Made by a program: the position numbers and the translations under genes. Positions 55,430-64,000 of a stretch of DNA of 64,000 nt are shown in pieces (the first letter of the stretch is position 1; each line of letters begins with the position of its first letter). Below the pieces are notes generated by a model. It saw nothing but the letters and a program-made list of their open reading frames with translations. It did not search any database and had not been told where the DNA came from. The DNA is taken from NCBI RefSeq assembly GCF_014640075.1, contig NZ_BMGG01000001.1, positions 992,001 to 1,056,000 on the forward strand, in the 5' to 3' direction. This stretch comes from Chelatococcus reniformis. Lineage in GTDB: Bacteria > Pseudomonadota > Alphaproteobacteria > Rhizobiales > Beijerinckiaceae.

Positions 55430-57583
55430 TTACTCCGCCGCCTGGCCGCCCTCGTCGGTGTCGGCCTTCGGCTTGGCCTCCAGGTCCTCGCCGGTGGTCT
55501 GGTCGACCGAGCGCATGGACAGGCGCACCTTGCCGCGCTCGTCGAAGCCGAGCAGCTTGACCTTGACCTTCTGGCCTTCCTTGACGACGTCGGTCACCTT
55601 CTGCACGCGCTGCGGCGCGAGCTGGGAGATGTGAACGAGGCCGTCCTTGGCGCCGAAGAAGTTCACGAAGGCGCCGAAGTCGGTGGTCTTCACCACGGTG
55701 CCGTCATAGACCATGCCGACCTCGGGCTCCGAGGCGATCGACTTGATCCAGTTCTGCGCCGCCTGGATGGACTTCAGATCCGCCGAGGCGATCTTGATCG
55801 TGCCGTCGTCGCCGATGTCGATCTTGGCGCCGGTCTTCTCCACGATCTCGCGGATGACCTTGCCGCCCGAGCCGATGACCTCGCGGATCTTGTCCTGCGG
55901 GATCTTCATGGTCTCGATGCGCGGCGCATACTGGCCGAGCTCGGCACGCGCCGAGGTCAGCGCCTTGGCCATCTCGCCGAGGATGTGCTCGCGGCCGCCC
56001 TTGGCCTGGTCGAGGGCGACGCGCATGATCTCCTCGGTGATGCCGGCGATCTTGATGTCCATCTGCAGCGAGGTGATGCCGGCTTCCGAGCCCGCCACCT
56101 TGAAGTCCATGTCGCCCAGGTGATCCTCGTCGCCCAGGATGTCGGACAGCACGGCGAAGCGCTCGCCCTCCAGGATCAGGCCCATGGCGATGCCGGCCAC
56201 CGGACGGCGCAGGGGGACACCCGCGTCCATCAGCGCCAGCGAGGTGCCGCACACCGTCGCCATCGACGAGGAGCCGTTCGACTCTGTGATCTCCGACACG
56301 ACGCGCAGCGTGTAGGGGAATTCGTGGTGCGCCGGCAGCAGCGGCCGGACGGCGCGCCAGGCCAGCTTGCCATGGCCGATCTCGCGGCGGCCGGGCGAGC
56401 CCATGCGGCCCGTCTCACCCACCGAATAGGGCGGGAAGTTGTAGTGCAGCAGGAAGGTCTCCTTGTAGGTGCCTTCCAGCGCATCGATGAACTGCTCGTC
56501 GTCGCCGGTGCCGAGGGTGGCGACCACGAGGGCCTGCGTCTCGCCGCGGGTGAACAGGGCGGAGCCGTGCGTGCGCGGCAGGAAGCCGGTCTCGGCCACG
56601 ATCGGACGCACGGTCTTGACGTCGCGGCCGTCGATGCGGGCGCCCGTATCGAGGATGTTCCAGCGGACGATCTTGGCCTGGACGTCCTTGAACACGGCCT
56701 TGATGGTCTCGGCCGGGAAGCGCGGCTCCGCGCCGGCCGGCAGCAGGGCGGCGACGACCTTGTGCTTGGCCGCGTCGACCGCGGCGTAGCGCTGCTGCTT
56801 GTCGGTGATGGCGTAGGCCTGGCGCAGATCCGCCTCGGCGATCTCCAGCACCACCTTCTCGACTTCGGAATTGTCCGGCGCCGCGATGTCGCGCGGCTCC
56901 TTGGCGGCGCGCTCGGCCAGGCGGATGATGGCCTCGATCACCGGCTGGAAGTGCTTGTGGCCGAACATGACGGCGGCCAGCATGACATCTTCGCCGAGCT
57001 CCTTGGCCTCCGACTCGACCATCAGCACGGCATCCTGGGTGCCGGCGACGATCAGGTCGAGCTCCGAGGTCTCCTGCTCGGCGAGGGTCGGGTTGAGCTT
57101 GAACTCACCCTTGCTGTAGGCGACGCGCGCGCCGCCGATGGGGCCCATGAAGGGCACGCCCGACAGCGTCAGCGCCGCCGAGGCGGCCACCATCGCCACG
57201 ATGTCGGGATCGTTCTCCAGGTCGTGCGACAGCACCGTCACGATCACCTGGGTGTCGCAGCGCCAGCCGTCGATGAACAGGGGACGGATCGGGCGGTCGA
57301 TGAGGCGGGAGACCAGCGTCTCGTTCTCGGAGGGGCGCCCCTCGCGCTTGAAGAAGCCACCGGGAATGCGGCCGGCGGCGAACGCCTTCTCCTGGTAGTT
57401 GACCGTCAGCGGCATGAAGTCGATGCCGGGCTTGGGCTCCTTGGCGGCGACGACGGTCGCCAGCACGGTCGTTTCACCGTAGGTGGCGAGCACCGCGCCG
57501 TCCGCCTGGCGCGCGATGCGGCCGGTCTCGAGGGTGAGCTTGGTGCCCGCCCAGATCAGTTCTTCGCGTTGGATATCGAACAT
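55430..57583 (-). CDS. pnp: Polyribonucleotide nucleotidyltransferase
   Basis: A 717-residue 3'-5' exoribonuclease (PNPase). Two RNase PH domains (about 10-220 and 310-540) surround an alpha-helical linker. KH domain motif [16 protein letters not shown] lies near 565 and the S1 domain near 622-690 ([19 protein letters not shown]). An acidic Glu-Gly-Gly tail ends the protein. It acts in RNA decay, usually within the degradosome. It lies downstream of rpsO, the widely conserved order. Confidence 0.97.
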   Translation of the reverse strand: MFDIQREELIWAGTKLTLETGRIARQADGAVLATYGETTVLATVVAAKEPKPGIDFMPLTVNYQEKAFAAGRIPGGFFKREGRPSENETLVSRLIDRPIRPLFIDGWRCDTQVIVTVLSHDLENDPDIVAMVAASAALTLSGVPFMGPIGGARVAYSKGEFKLNPTLAEQETSELDLIVAGTQDAVLMVESEAKELGEDVMLAAVMFGHKHFQPVIEAIIRLAERAAKEPRDIAAPDNSEVEKVVLEIAEADLRQAYAITDKQQRYAAVDAAKHKVVAALLPAGAEPRFPAETIKAVFKDVQAKIVRWNILDTGARIDGRDVKTVRPIVAETGFLPRTHGSALFTRGETQALVVATLGTGDDEQFIDALEGTYKETFLLHYNFPPYSVGETGRMGSPGRREIGHGKLAWRAVRPLLPAHHEFPYTLRVVSEITESNGSSSMATVCGTSLALMDAGVPLRRPVAGIAMGLILEGERFAVLSDILGDEDHLGDMDFKVAGSEAGITSLQMDIKIAGITEEIMRVALDQAKGGREHILGEMAKALTSARAELGQYAPRIETMKIPQDKIREVIGSGGKVIREIVEKTGAKIDIGDDGTIKIASADLKSIQAAQNWIKSIASEPEVGMVYDGTVVKTTDFGAFVNFFGAKDGLVHISQLAPQRVQKVTDVVKEGQKVKVKLLGFDERGKVRLSMRSVDQTTGEDLEAKPKADTDEGGQAAE

Positions 57584-57995
57584 TGCTCTACTTTCTCATG
57601 CATCGCACCCGTGCGCGCCATGAGCAAGACGGCGGGATGCTGGTGGCCGGAGCACCCTCCCGATCGATGGTTCATCGGATCGCGAAGCGCTCGAGCCGCG
57701 AGCATCCGGCTATCCTGCCCTGGTCGGCCCGGGCGCCGGACCGGACACCCGACCATCGGGCATCCGAGGCGGCGACTGGTTCGCCGCCGGGTCGGGGAGG
57801 GCGCCTTGTCCTCCCCACGTCAGTCATGGCCGGGCGCGGCCCCGCCATCCCCATGATCTCCGCCGGCCTCGCCGGCGGCCGGCCCATTCCGCGTGGCAGG
57901 CCGCATCGCCGCCCCCGCGACGTGATCCGGATGGCGGCCCGGATGAACGAATGGCCGGGTTCGAGCCCGGCCATGCCATGACGCGGCCGAAGCCG
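57584..57995. other. 412-bp rpsO-pnp spacer with repeats
   Basis: No gene was found. Palindromic repeats include GATCGATGGTTCATCGGATCGC ending AAGCGCTC near 57668-57694, a degenerate ATGGCCGGG copy near 57828-57850, and the hairpin at 57951-57974. In E. coli an RNase III-cut stem-loop lies in this spacer and autoregulates pnp; a comparable role here is inference. Confidence 0.5.
57951..57974. repeat. Hairpin just downstream of rpsO
   Basis: Arms ATGGCCGGG (57951-57959) and CCCGGCCAT (57966-57974) are perfectly complementary, 22 bases after the rpsO stop on the minus strand. It could be an rpsO terminator or processing site. It belongs to the same family as 23576-23606 and 55377-55407. Confidence 0.75.
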
Positions 57996-58265
57996 CTAGC
58001 GACGAATGCCCAGGCGCTCGATCAGCGAGCGGTACCGGGCCTCTTCCTTCCGCTTGACGTAGTCGAGCAGCGAGCGGCGCTGCGAGACGAGCTTCAGCAG
58101 GCCGCGCCGGGAGTGATTGTCCTTCGCGTGGGTCTTGAAGTGCTCGGTCAGGTTGACGATGCGTTCCGTCAGGATCGCCACCTGCACCTCGGGTGAGCCG
58201 GTATCGCCGGCCTTCAGCCCATACTCGGACAGGAGCGCCTGCTTGCGCTCGGCAGTGATCGACAT
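57996..58265 (-). CDS. rpsO: 30S ribosomal protein S15
   Basis: An 89-residue S15 with the conserved [23 protein letters not shown] helix that contacts 16S r[29 protein letters not shown] is the usual N-terminal part. ATG 58265 is preceded by AAAGGAC. It follows a small SH3-like gene that interrupts the usual truB-rpsO adjacency. Confidence 0.97.
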   Translation of the reverse strand: MSITAERKQALLSEYGLKAGDTGSPEVQVAILTERIVNLTEHFKTHAKDNHSRRGLLKLVSQRRSLLDYVKRKEEARYRSLIERLGIRR

Positions 58266-58502
58266 CGATAGTCCTTTCGTCGAGAGAATTGGCCCTGCCG
58301 GGATGTCGTCCAGCAAGGTCTGGGGCAACGTCGACAAACGCCGAGTCGCCAGGCGGTGTGCCCGGCGGCGAGGGACGCGGTCGTGCGCTGTGGATCCGTC
58401 TGAAGCCATCAGCTCCATGCGGAGCGGACCCTTATGCACGAAACCGGGTGCCTTGGCTACCGCCTTGCGTTTCCGGGCCTCGCCGTGCGCCGCGCAGCCT
58501 GC

Positions 58503-58790
58503 TCAATAGCAGCTGACGAACTCGCGGTAGACATAGCCGCGCACGCCGGTGCCGCCGCCACCCGCCATCCGCACCAGCGCCCAGGGCCGGCCGCGGTCGT
58601 CGTAGACCTGGTCGAGGAACTGCACGGTCTGGCGGTTGCTGAGCGTGGCGAGGATGCGCCCGTTCGGCGCGGCGCGCAGGTTGAGCGGCGTGCCTGTGGG
58701 ATCGGTCACCGCACAGCGGCCTGCCGCCTGGGCCTGCGCAGCGGCCAGGGCGACGATGAATGCACTCGCAACCGCGATCCGAAGACGCAT
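58503..58790 (-). CDS. Small secreted SH3-like (SH3b) protein
   Basis: A 95-residue protein with a signal peptide (1-22, ending AQAAG) and one bacterial SH3-like domain (PLNLRAAPNGRILATLSNRQTV, WALVRM, GYVYREFVSC). Two cysteines near the ends of the mature domain may pair. Such domains bind peptidoglycan or proteins in the periplasm. ATG 58790 has GGAGG about six bases upstream. It lies between truB and rpsO, a rare site. Confidence 0.82.
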   Translation of the reverse strand: MRLRIAVASAFIVALAAAQAQAAGRCAVTDPTGTPLNLRAAPNGRILATLSNRQTVQFLDQVYDDRGRPWALVRMAGGGGTGVRGYVYREFVSCY

Positions 58791-58967
58791 GGGTTCCTCC
58801 AGCCGAAACGACGGGCGCTCGCTGGGGAGGCCCCGGCGTGCCGGTCCATCATGTGATACCGCTGCCCGACGCAGCCGTCCCACGATGGCTCGGGCTGCGG
58901 CCCGGCGACGGGCGGCAGCGCACATGGCGGAGGAATTGGTCGCTCGTCCGGGTCAGATCATCCCGCG

Positions 58968-59035
58968 CTAGATCATTTGTTTGGTCGCGTTTTCTTCACG
59001 CGAACCGGCGTCCACTTCGCTCGAAGACGCGCTAG
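58968..59035. repeat. CTAG-bounded palindromic element, copy 3
   Basis: A 68-bp element with CTAG at 58968-58971 and 59032-59035. The stem arms are GCGTTTTC (58987-58994) and GAAGACGC (59023-59030) around CCGGCGTCCACTT. It shares about 36 nearly identical bases with the element at 41836-41941. Its right CTAG supplies the TAG stop codon of truB. Confidence 0.78.
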
Positions 59036-60030
59036 CTGCGCGGCTGGAGATTGAAGATGCGGCGCGGATGCAACTCGCCGTTTTCCAGCTCGCCCAGCGC
59101 CACGAGATGGCCGAGTGCGGTAACCGCCACGGTGCCGGCGTGGATCGGCGCATCGCGGCCACGGATGAGGATGGCCTGGCCGCGGGCGAGCTTCGCGGCG
59201 TCGCCACGGCTCACGTCGATGTGGGTCAATTCGCCGAGCGCCGCCGCCACCGGCAGGAGCACATCGTTCAAGGCACCGCTATTGGCCGCGGCCTCGCCGA
59301 TGGCGTTCAGCGTGACCGCGTGGGCAAGGCCGAACGGGCCCACCCGCGTGCGCCGCAGAGCGGAGACGTGGCCGTAGCAGCCGAGCCCGCGGCCGAGGTC
59401 CCGCGCGATGGCCCGGACATAGGTACCCTTGCCGCATTCGGCTTCGAACAGCGAGCGGTCGTCGATGTGCGACACCAGCGTCAGCCGGTCGATGGTGACG
59501 GCGCGGGGCTTCAGCTCCACCTCCTCGCCGTCGCGGGCGCGGTCGTAGGCCCGCTCGCCGTCGATCTTGATGGCCGAGAAGCGCGGCGGCACCTGCAGGA
59601 TCGTGCCGGTGAAGCGCGGCAGCAGTTCGGTGATCATCTCCGGCTGCGGCCGCTCGTCGGAGCGGGCAATGACCTTGCCTTCCGCGTCGTCGGTGTCGGT
59701 CTCCTCGCCCCAGGCCACGGTGAAGGCATAGGCCTTGCGGCCGTCCATGACGAAGGGCACGGTCTTGGTCGCCTCGCCCAGCGCCACCGGCAGCAGGCCC
59801 GACGCCAGCGGATCGAGGGTGCCGGCGTGGCCGGCCTTCTTGGCATGGAACAGCCGCTTCACGGCGGCGACCGCGTGCGTCGAGGTCATGCCGACCGGCT
59901 TGTCGAGTACGATCCAGCCGCTGATGTCGCGCTTCTTGGGGCGTGGCGGGCGTGGCGGAGGGCTATCGGCCTCGGGCGGGGCGGGGCGCTGGGCGGCCGG
60001 ATCCGGCACCGGCGGAAGGTCGCGGGTCAT
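59032..60030 (-). CDS. truB: tRNA pseudouridine(55) synthase TruB
   Basis: Converts U55 of tRNA to pseudouridine. The 332-residue enzyme has an N-terminal Pro-rich leader (about 1-35), [17 protein letters not shown], the catalytic aspartate in [24 protein letters not shown], and a C-terminal PUA-like region. Its ATG overlaps the rbfA stop (ATGA). The stop codon lies in a repeat element edge. Confidence 0.96.
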   Translation of the reverse strand: MTRDLPPVPDPAAQRPAPPEADSPPPRPPRPKKRDISGWIVLDKPVGMTSTHAVAAVKRLFHAKKAGHAGTLDPLASGLLPVALGEATKTVPFVMDGRKAYAFTVAWGEETDTDDAEGKVIARSDERPQPEMITELLPRFTGTILQVPPRFSAIKIDGERAYDRARDGEEVELKPRAVTIDRLTLVSHIDDRSLFEAECGKGTYVRAIARDLGRGLGCYGHVSALRRTRVGPFGLAHAVTLNAIGEAAANSGALNDVLLPVAAALGELTHIDVSRGDAAKLARGQAILIRGRDAPIHAGTVAVTALGHLVALGELENGELHPRRIFNLQPRS

Positions 60031-60515
60031 GGCTTGTCGTGGGACTCGTCGTCTTGGGGCTTGGCGTCTTGGAGCTTTGCCTCTTGGGGCTCGGCCTCTT
60101 GGGCCTCGTCGTCGGCCTCGGCCTGCGGCCGGTCGAGGTCGAGCCGCACCCTGTCCGAGTGCAGCAGGCGATCGATGCGGTTCGCCTCGTCGAAAGTCTC
60201 GTCACGCCGGAAGCGCAGCTCGGGCGCATAGCGCAGGTTCACCCGGTGGGCGACCTCGGTGCGCAGGGCCTTCTTGTTGCGTTCGAGCGCGGCGACCACC
60301 GCCGTCTCGTCCTTGCCGCCGAGGGGCATGACGTAGCAGGTGGCGAGCCTCAGGTCCGGCGACATGCGGACCTCGGGCACGGTGATGACGTGCCGTGCCA
60401 GGACGTCGTCGGCGATATGGCCGCGCGCCAGCACGTCGGCGAGGGCGTGGCGGACCAGTTCGCCCACGCGCAGCTGGCGCTGGGATGGACCGGCGGTGGG
60501 GGTTGTTTTCTTCAT
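60027..60515 (-). CDS. rbfA: 30S ribosome-binding factor RbfA
   Basis: Assists 16S rRNA 5'-end maturation and cold adaptation. The KH-like core (about 12-125) includes [33 protein letters not shown] and [22 protein letters not shown]. The C-terminal 37 residues are acidic and built from a short repeat, (E/D)A(E/K)(P/L)Q. ATG 60515 gives 162 residues, and it is followed by truB with four-base overlap. Confidence 0.94.
   Translation of the reverse strand: MKKTTPTAGPSQRQLRVGELVRHALADVLARGHIADDVLARHVITVPEVRMSPDLRLATCYVMPLGGKDETAVVAALERNKKALRTEVAHRVNLRYAPELRFRRDETFDEANRIDRLLHSDRVRLDLDRPQAEADDEAQEAEPQEAKLQDAKPQDDESHDKP
60054..60107. repeat. 15-bp tandem repeat in the rbfA tail
   Basis: Three units of 15 bp at 60054-60068, 60069-60083 and 60084-60098 (TTGGGGCTTGGCGTC type) and a partial fourth of 9 bp. 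They encode DAKPQ, EAKLQ and EAEPQ on the minus strand. Units differ by three to four bases. The tail is likely variable between strains. Confidence 0.8.
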
Positions 60516-60856
60516 TGGGTTCTCCCGGGCTCGGACCGGGCTGTGGCCGCGCAGCCGTGCTGTCGCGACCGTCTTGCGAAAGGATCGGCGGCCGGCCGGC
60601 AAGGCCCGTCCGGCTGCGATGGTCAGGGCGCTCCGCGACGGGGCGGGTCACCCGGTCGCGAAGCGATACGCTCCAGTTTCAAAAGTCATGAGCATTTCCG
60701 TGCCATGGGATGACCTCATCCAGTGGCGAAATGCTCTGGCGCTGGACAGGTGTGTCCGGGAGCGATCCCGCTTGCGGTCGGCGGGATCGCGCAGGCGCAT
60801 GTCCGCGCGCCGGTCCGCCCTCTGTCCGGCGGACAGTGGCGTGATCCGTGCCGCCC
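60516..60856. other. 341-bp spacer between rbfA and infB
   Basis: No gene was found. Repeat material fills the middle: CGCGACGGGGCGGGTCACCCGGTCGCG (about 60634-60660) followed by AAGCGATACGCTCCAG, and a second palindromic motif around 60690-60738 (GAGCATTTCC ... GAAATGCTC). In many relatives infB and rbfA are nearly adjacent, so this gap is partly repeat insertion. Confidence 0.55.
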
Positions 60857-63580
60857 TTACAGGCTGCGCCGGATCTCCTCCACGCGGTAGCACTCGATGA
60901 CGTCGCCCTTGCGCATGTCCTGGTAGCTCTCGAAGGACATGCCGCACTCCTGGCCGGCACCGACCTCCTTGGCGTCGTCCTTGTAGCGCTTGAGCTGGGA
61001 GAGCTTGCCCTCGTGGATCACCACGCTGTCGCGGATCAGGCGAACGAAGGCGCCGCGCTCGACGACGCCGTCGACGACCCGGCAGCCCGCCACCTTGCCG
61101 ACCTTCGACACGTCGAAGATCTCCAGGATCTGGGCTTCGCCCAGGCGATGCTCGCGCAGCGTCGGCGCCAGGAGACCGGACATGGCCTGCTTCACGTCGT
61201 CGACGAGGTCGTAGATCACGCTGTAGTAGCGGATCTCGACGCTGGCCCGGTCGGCCGCCTCGCGGGCTTCCTTGTTGGCGCGCACGTTGAAGCCGACCAC
61301 GACGGCCTTGGAGGCCTCCGCCAGGGTGATGTCGGACTCGGTGATGCCGCCGACCGCCGCATGCAGGATACGGGCGGTGACCTCGTCGTTGCCGAGCTTC
61401 TCCAGCGCGCCGCGGATGGCCTCGACGGAGCCCTGCACGTCGCCCTTGACGACGAGATTGAACTCCTTCTTGCCGGCACCTTCCTTGAGGTCGCGCATCA
61501 TGTCGGCGAGCGAACGGCCGCTCGCGGCGCCGCGCGCGGCCGCCAGGTCGCGCCGCTGACGGGCGCGGAACTCGGTGATTTCGCGAGCCCGCGCCTCGTT
61601 CTCCACCACCGCCACGCGGTCGCCGGCCTCCGGCGTGCCGTTGAAGCCCAGCACCTCGGCCGGCATCGACGGGCCCGCCTCCTTGATGTGCTCGCCTGTG
61701 TCGGCGATGAGCGCGCGCACCCGGCCCCATTCGCTGCCGGCCACGACGATGTCGCCCACGTGCAGCGTGCCGCGATCGACGAGCACGGTCGCCACCGGGC
61801 CGCGGCCGCGATCGAGCTTGGCCTCGATGACGTTGCCCTCGGCCGAGCGATCGGGATTGGCCCGGAGGTCGAGGATCTCAGACTGCAGCTGCAGGCCCTC
61901 GAGCAGCTTGTCGAGGTTGGTGCCGACCTTGGCCGAGACCTCGAACTCCAGCGTGTCGCCGCCCATCGACTCCACCACGACCTCGTGCTGGAGCAGCTCG
62001 GTGCGCACCCGCTGCGGGTTGGCGTCCGGCTTGTCGACCTTGTTGATCGCCACGATGATCGGCACCCGGGCCGCCTTGGCGTGGTTGATCGCCTCGATGG
62101 TCTGCGGCTTCACGCCGTCGTCGGCGGCGACCACCAGCACGACGATGTCGGTCACCTTGGCACCGCGGGCGCGCATGGAGGTGAACGCCGCGTGGCCGGG
62201 GGTGTCGATGAAGGTGATCTTGCCGCCGAGCGGCGAGGTCACCTGATAGGCGCCGATATGCTGGGTGATCCCGCCGGCCTCGCCGGAGACCACGTTGGTC
62301 TTGCGGACGGCGTCGAGCAGCGACGTCTTGCCGTGGTCGACGTGGCCCATGATGGTCACGACCGGCGGCCGCGGCACCAGCGTGTCGTCGGGATCGTCGG
62401 AGCTGAACAGGCCTTCCTCGACGTCCGACTCGGCCACGCGCCGCACGGTGTGGCCGAGCTCCTCGGCGATCAGCTGGGCCGTGTCCGCATCGATCACGTC
62501 CGTGATCTTATGCATCTGGCCCTGCTTCATGAGCATGCGGATCACGTCCACCGCCCGCTCCGACATGCGGTTGGCGAGCTCCTGGATGGTGATCGTCTCC
62601 GGCACCACGACCTCACGCGAGAGGCGCTCACGCGGCTCGTTGGCGTTCCCGCGGTTCATGCGCTGCACGCGCCGACGGAAGGCGGCGACCGAGTGGGTGC
62701 GCTCGTCGCCGGCCGTCAGCGCCGTCGACACCGTCAGGCGGCCGCGCTGGCGGGCGTCGCCGGCGGTCTTGGTGGGCTTGGGAGCGAGTGCGGGCCGGGC
62801 CGGCGCACCGGCGCCGAGCGGCCGGCGGGGACGCGGCGTCTCGTCCTCGGACGTCTGGGCAGGCCGCGCGGCGGCGGGCGTCGACGGCTGTGCGGTCGTT
62901 GTCGGCTTCGGGGTGGCGGATGCCGGCGGGGTCGGCGACAGCAGCACCGGCGGCCGCGAGCCGGACGGGCGCGGCCGCGCCACGATGGCGGTCGGCGTCC
63001 CGGGCCCCGCTTCGCCGCGGGGCAGCGGCGGCGTGGGCTCGCGCCCTGCCACTGCGGGGCGGGTGTCACCCAGCCGGCGGCTGGCTTCGTCTTCCGCCCG
63101 CCGCTTGCCCTCGTCCTCGCGCCGGCGGCGATCCTCTTCCTCGCGCTTGCGCGCTTCGGCGGCCTCGCGCTCGGCCTGCTCGATGGCTTCCCGCTCGGCG
63201 CGGCGACGCGCCTCCTCGAGCGCGGCGCGGCGATCCTCTTCCTCGCGGCCCTTGGCCTGAGTCAGGGCGCGGATGCGCGCCTCGCGCTCGTCCTCGGTCA
63301 GCGTGCGCAGCACCACCCCGGTGGGGCGCTGCGGCGGCGGCGGCGGACGGCTGGGCACGGTCTGCGGCGGCGGCTGGCGCACGATGGGGGCCGGCGGCGC
63401 CTCTTTCAGCTCGCCGGGGCCCAGGGCACGACGCTTCACCTTCTCGACCACGACCGATTTGCTCCGGCCGTGCGAGAAGCTCTGGCGTACCGTGCCGTGC
63501 TCGACCGGACGCTTGAGCGTCAACGTCTTGGATTGTCCGACGCTGATCGTCTTGTCGCCCGGGTTCTTGCTTTCACTCAT
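60857..63580 (-). CDS. infB: Translation initiation factor IF-2
   Basis: A 907-residue GTPase that places initiator tRNA on the 30S subunit. The N-terminal region (1-320) holds a low-complexity charged stretch (EAEEARRR-type, about 115-185) and Pro-rich segments. The GTP-binding motifs are [13 protein letters not shown] (G1), DTPGHAAF (G3) and NKVDKP (G4). The C-terminal domains end with [11 protein letters not shown]. It precedes rbfA and truB and follows the partial ylxR gene. Confidence 0.97.
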   Translation of the reverse strand: MSESKNPGDKTISVGQSKTLTLKRPVEHGTVRQSFSHGRSKSVVVEKVKRRALGPGELKEAPPAPIVRQPPPQTVPSRPPPPPQRPTGVVLRTLTEDEREARIRALTQAKGREEEDRRAALEEARRRAEREAIEQAEREAAEARKREEEDRRRREDEGKRRAEDEASRRLGDTRPAVAGREPTPPLPRGEAGPGTPTAIVARPRPSGSRPPVLLSPTPPASATPKPTTTAQPSTPAAARPAQTSEDETPRPRRPLGAGAPARPALAPKPTKTAGDARQRGRLTVSTALTAGDERTHSVAAFRRRVQRMNRGNANEPRERLSREVVVPETITIQELANRMSERAVDVIRMLMKQGQMHKITDVIDADTAQLIAEELGHTVRRVAESDVEEGLFSSDDPDDTLVPRPPVVTIMGHVDHGKTSLLDAVRKTNVVSGEAGGITQHIGAYQVTSPLGGKITFIDTPGHAAFTSMRARGAKVTDIVVLVVAADDGVKPQTIEAINHAKAARVPIIVAINKVDKPDANPQRVRTELLQHEVVVESMGGDTLEFEVSAKVGTNLDKLLEGLQLQSEILDLRANPDRSAEGNVIEAKLDRGRGPVATVLVDRGTLHVGDIVVAGSEWGRVRALIADTGEHIKEAGPSMPAEVLGFNGTPEAGDRVAVVENEARAREITEFRARQRRDLAAARGAASGRSLADMMRDLKEGAGKKEFNLVVKGDVQGSVEAIRGALEKLGNDEVTARILHAAVGGITESDITLAEASKAVVVGFNVRANKEAREAADRASVEIRYYSVIYDLVDDVKQAMSGLLAPTLREHRLGEAQILEIFDVSKVGKVAGCRVVDGVVERGAFVRLIRDSVVIHEGKLSQLKRYKDDAKEVGAGQECGMSFESYQDMRKGDVIECYRVEEIRRSL

Positions 63581-63781
63581 TCCGTTCCTGCCGCTCGCCC
63601 TTCAGCGCCTCGTCGATCGGGTGGTCCCTCCCGTCCGACGCGTGCTCATGACTCAAAAGTGGGAGCATTTCCACCGGTCGGAAACATCCGATCAAGACAT
63701 GCTCCGGCGGGTCACCCGACCCTTGATGTTCCGTTGCGGCCGTATTCGGCCCCACGCGCAGCCCCAGAACGTGCCGGAGCG

Positions 63782-64000
63782 TTAGCCGTCGTGCCCGGAG
63801 GCACTGCGTTGCGACGGGTGTAATTCATCCGCTTCCGGGGCGCTGGGCCTAACGGCCCCGCCGGCCGACTCGGCCGGCCGCGGACCCCGAAAACAAGATA
63901 GCCGTCGCCAGCGAGCCAGAAAGCCTGTGCTCGCCGGGCCAGCAATAAGGGCCGCATGTATCACATGTGGGGCCCCTAATGCCAAACCCAAATCGTCGCC
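63782..64000 (-). CDS. YlxR/DUF448 RNA-binding protein, C-terminal part
   Basis: The frame enters from the right edge and ends with TAA at 63784-63782, giving 73 residues. LGLALGAPHVIHAALIAGPASTGFLARWRRL resembles the C-terminal part of the alphaproteobacterial YlxR (DUF448) plus L7Ae-like fusion protein that lies between nusA and infB. The position directly upstream of infB supports this. The N-terminal DUF448 domain is outside the window. A 201-bp spacer with a repeat (GAGCATTTCC near 63662) separates it from infB. Confidence 0.75.
   Translation of the reverse strand, partial: GDDLGLALGAPHVIHAALIAGPASTGFLARWRRLSCFRGPRPAESAGGAVRPSAPEADELHPSQRSASGHDG

Noticed and set aside
60054-60107. CRISPR-like short repeats
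   Set aside because: The units are contiguous, in frame within rbfA and have no spacers; this is a coding tandem repeat. No CRISPR array was seen anywhere.
60848-63823. Open frame of 991 codons on the plus strand across infB
   Set aside because: It is antisense to a clear infB, has no recognisable domain and reflects the lack of stop codons in GC-rich DNA. The same holds for an 827-codon plus-strand frame across pnp (55373-57856).

Overview
The window is a GC-rich piece of an alphaproteobacterial chromosome, almost certainly Hyphomicrobiales (Rhizobiales). The evidence is the gene neighbourhoods: hisBHAFE-coaA with a DUF2628 protein, hslV-hslU, murJ-trpS-usp-nfu-tsaB-rimI, pckA near chvI-chvG-hprK-EIIA-HPr, and ylxR-infB-rbfA-truB-rpsO-pnp. 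No rRNA, tRNA, insertion sequence, phage gene or CRISPR array was seen. I make no genus call.

Layout. 0-3.6 kb: a heme-uptake locus with a divergent TonB receptor (cut at the left edge) and hemP-hmuTUV. 3.6-8.3 kb: histidine synthesis and coaA on the minus strand. 8.8-17 kb: a three-gene signalling operon (CHASE3 kinase, single-domain receiver, receiver-kinase), a large MscS-type channel, a membrane-anchored TAXI-type binding protein and a histidine phosphatase. 17.1-29.8 kb: an apparent catabolic region with a five-gene branched-chain-type ABC importer, two acyl-CoA dehydrogenases, a divergent GntR regulator, a cyclase-family hydrolase, a nitronate monooxygenase-like protein, an enoyl-CoA hydratase and a TrmO-like protein. 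30.1-40.7 kb: housekeeping genes. 40.8-46.3 kb: a second accessory block, a LysR regulator and a four-gene operon coupling a NitT/TauT-type importer to a tandem-domain nitrilase-superfamily protein. 47-55.2 kb: pckA, a PAS protein with a degenerate kinase core, a HugZ-like protein, then ChvI-ChvG and the HprK/EIIA/HPr regulatory PTS genes. 55.4-64 kb: translation and RNA-decay genes on the minus strand.

The genes suggest a metabolically flexible soil or water bacterium that scavenges heme, imports carboxylates and organic nitrogen compounds, and links carbon state to gluconeogenesis through ChvGI and the PTS relay.

The most unusual signals are: a family of palindromic elements with CTAG edges that supplies the TAG stop codon of at least three genes (and possibly a fourth); a double nitrilase whose second domain has glycine in place of the catalytic cysteine; a PAS protein with a phosphotransferase-like pseudo-kinase core; and an orphan TAXI protein with a C-terminal membrane anchor.
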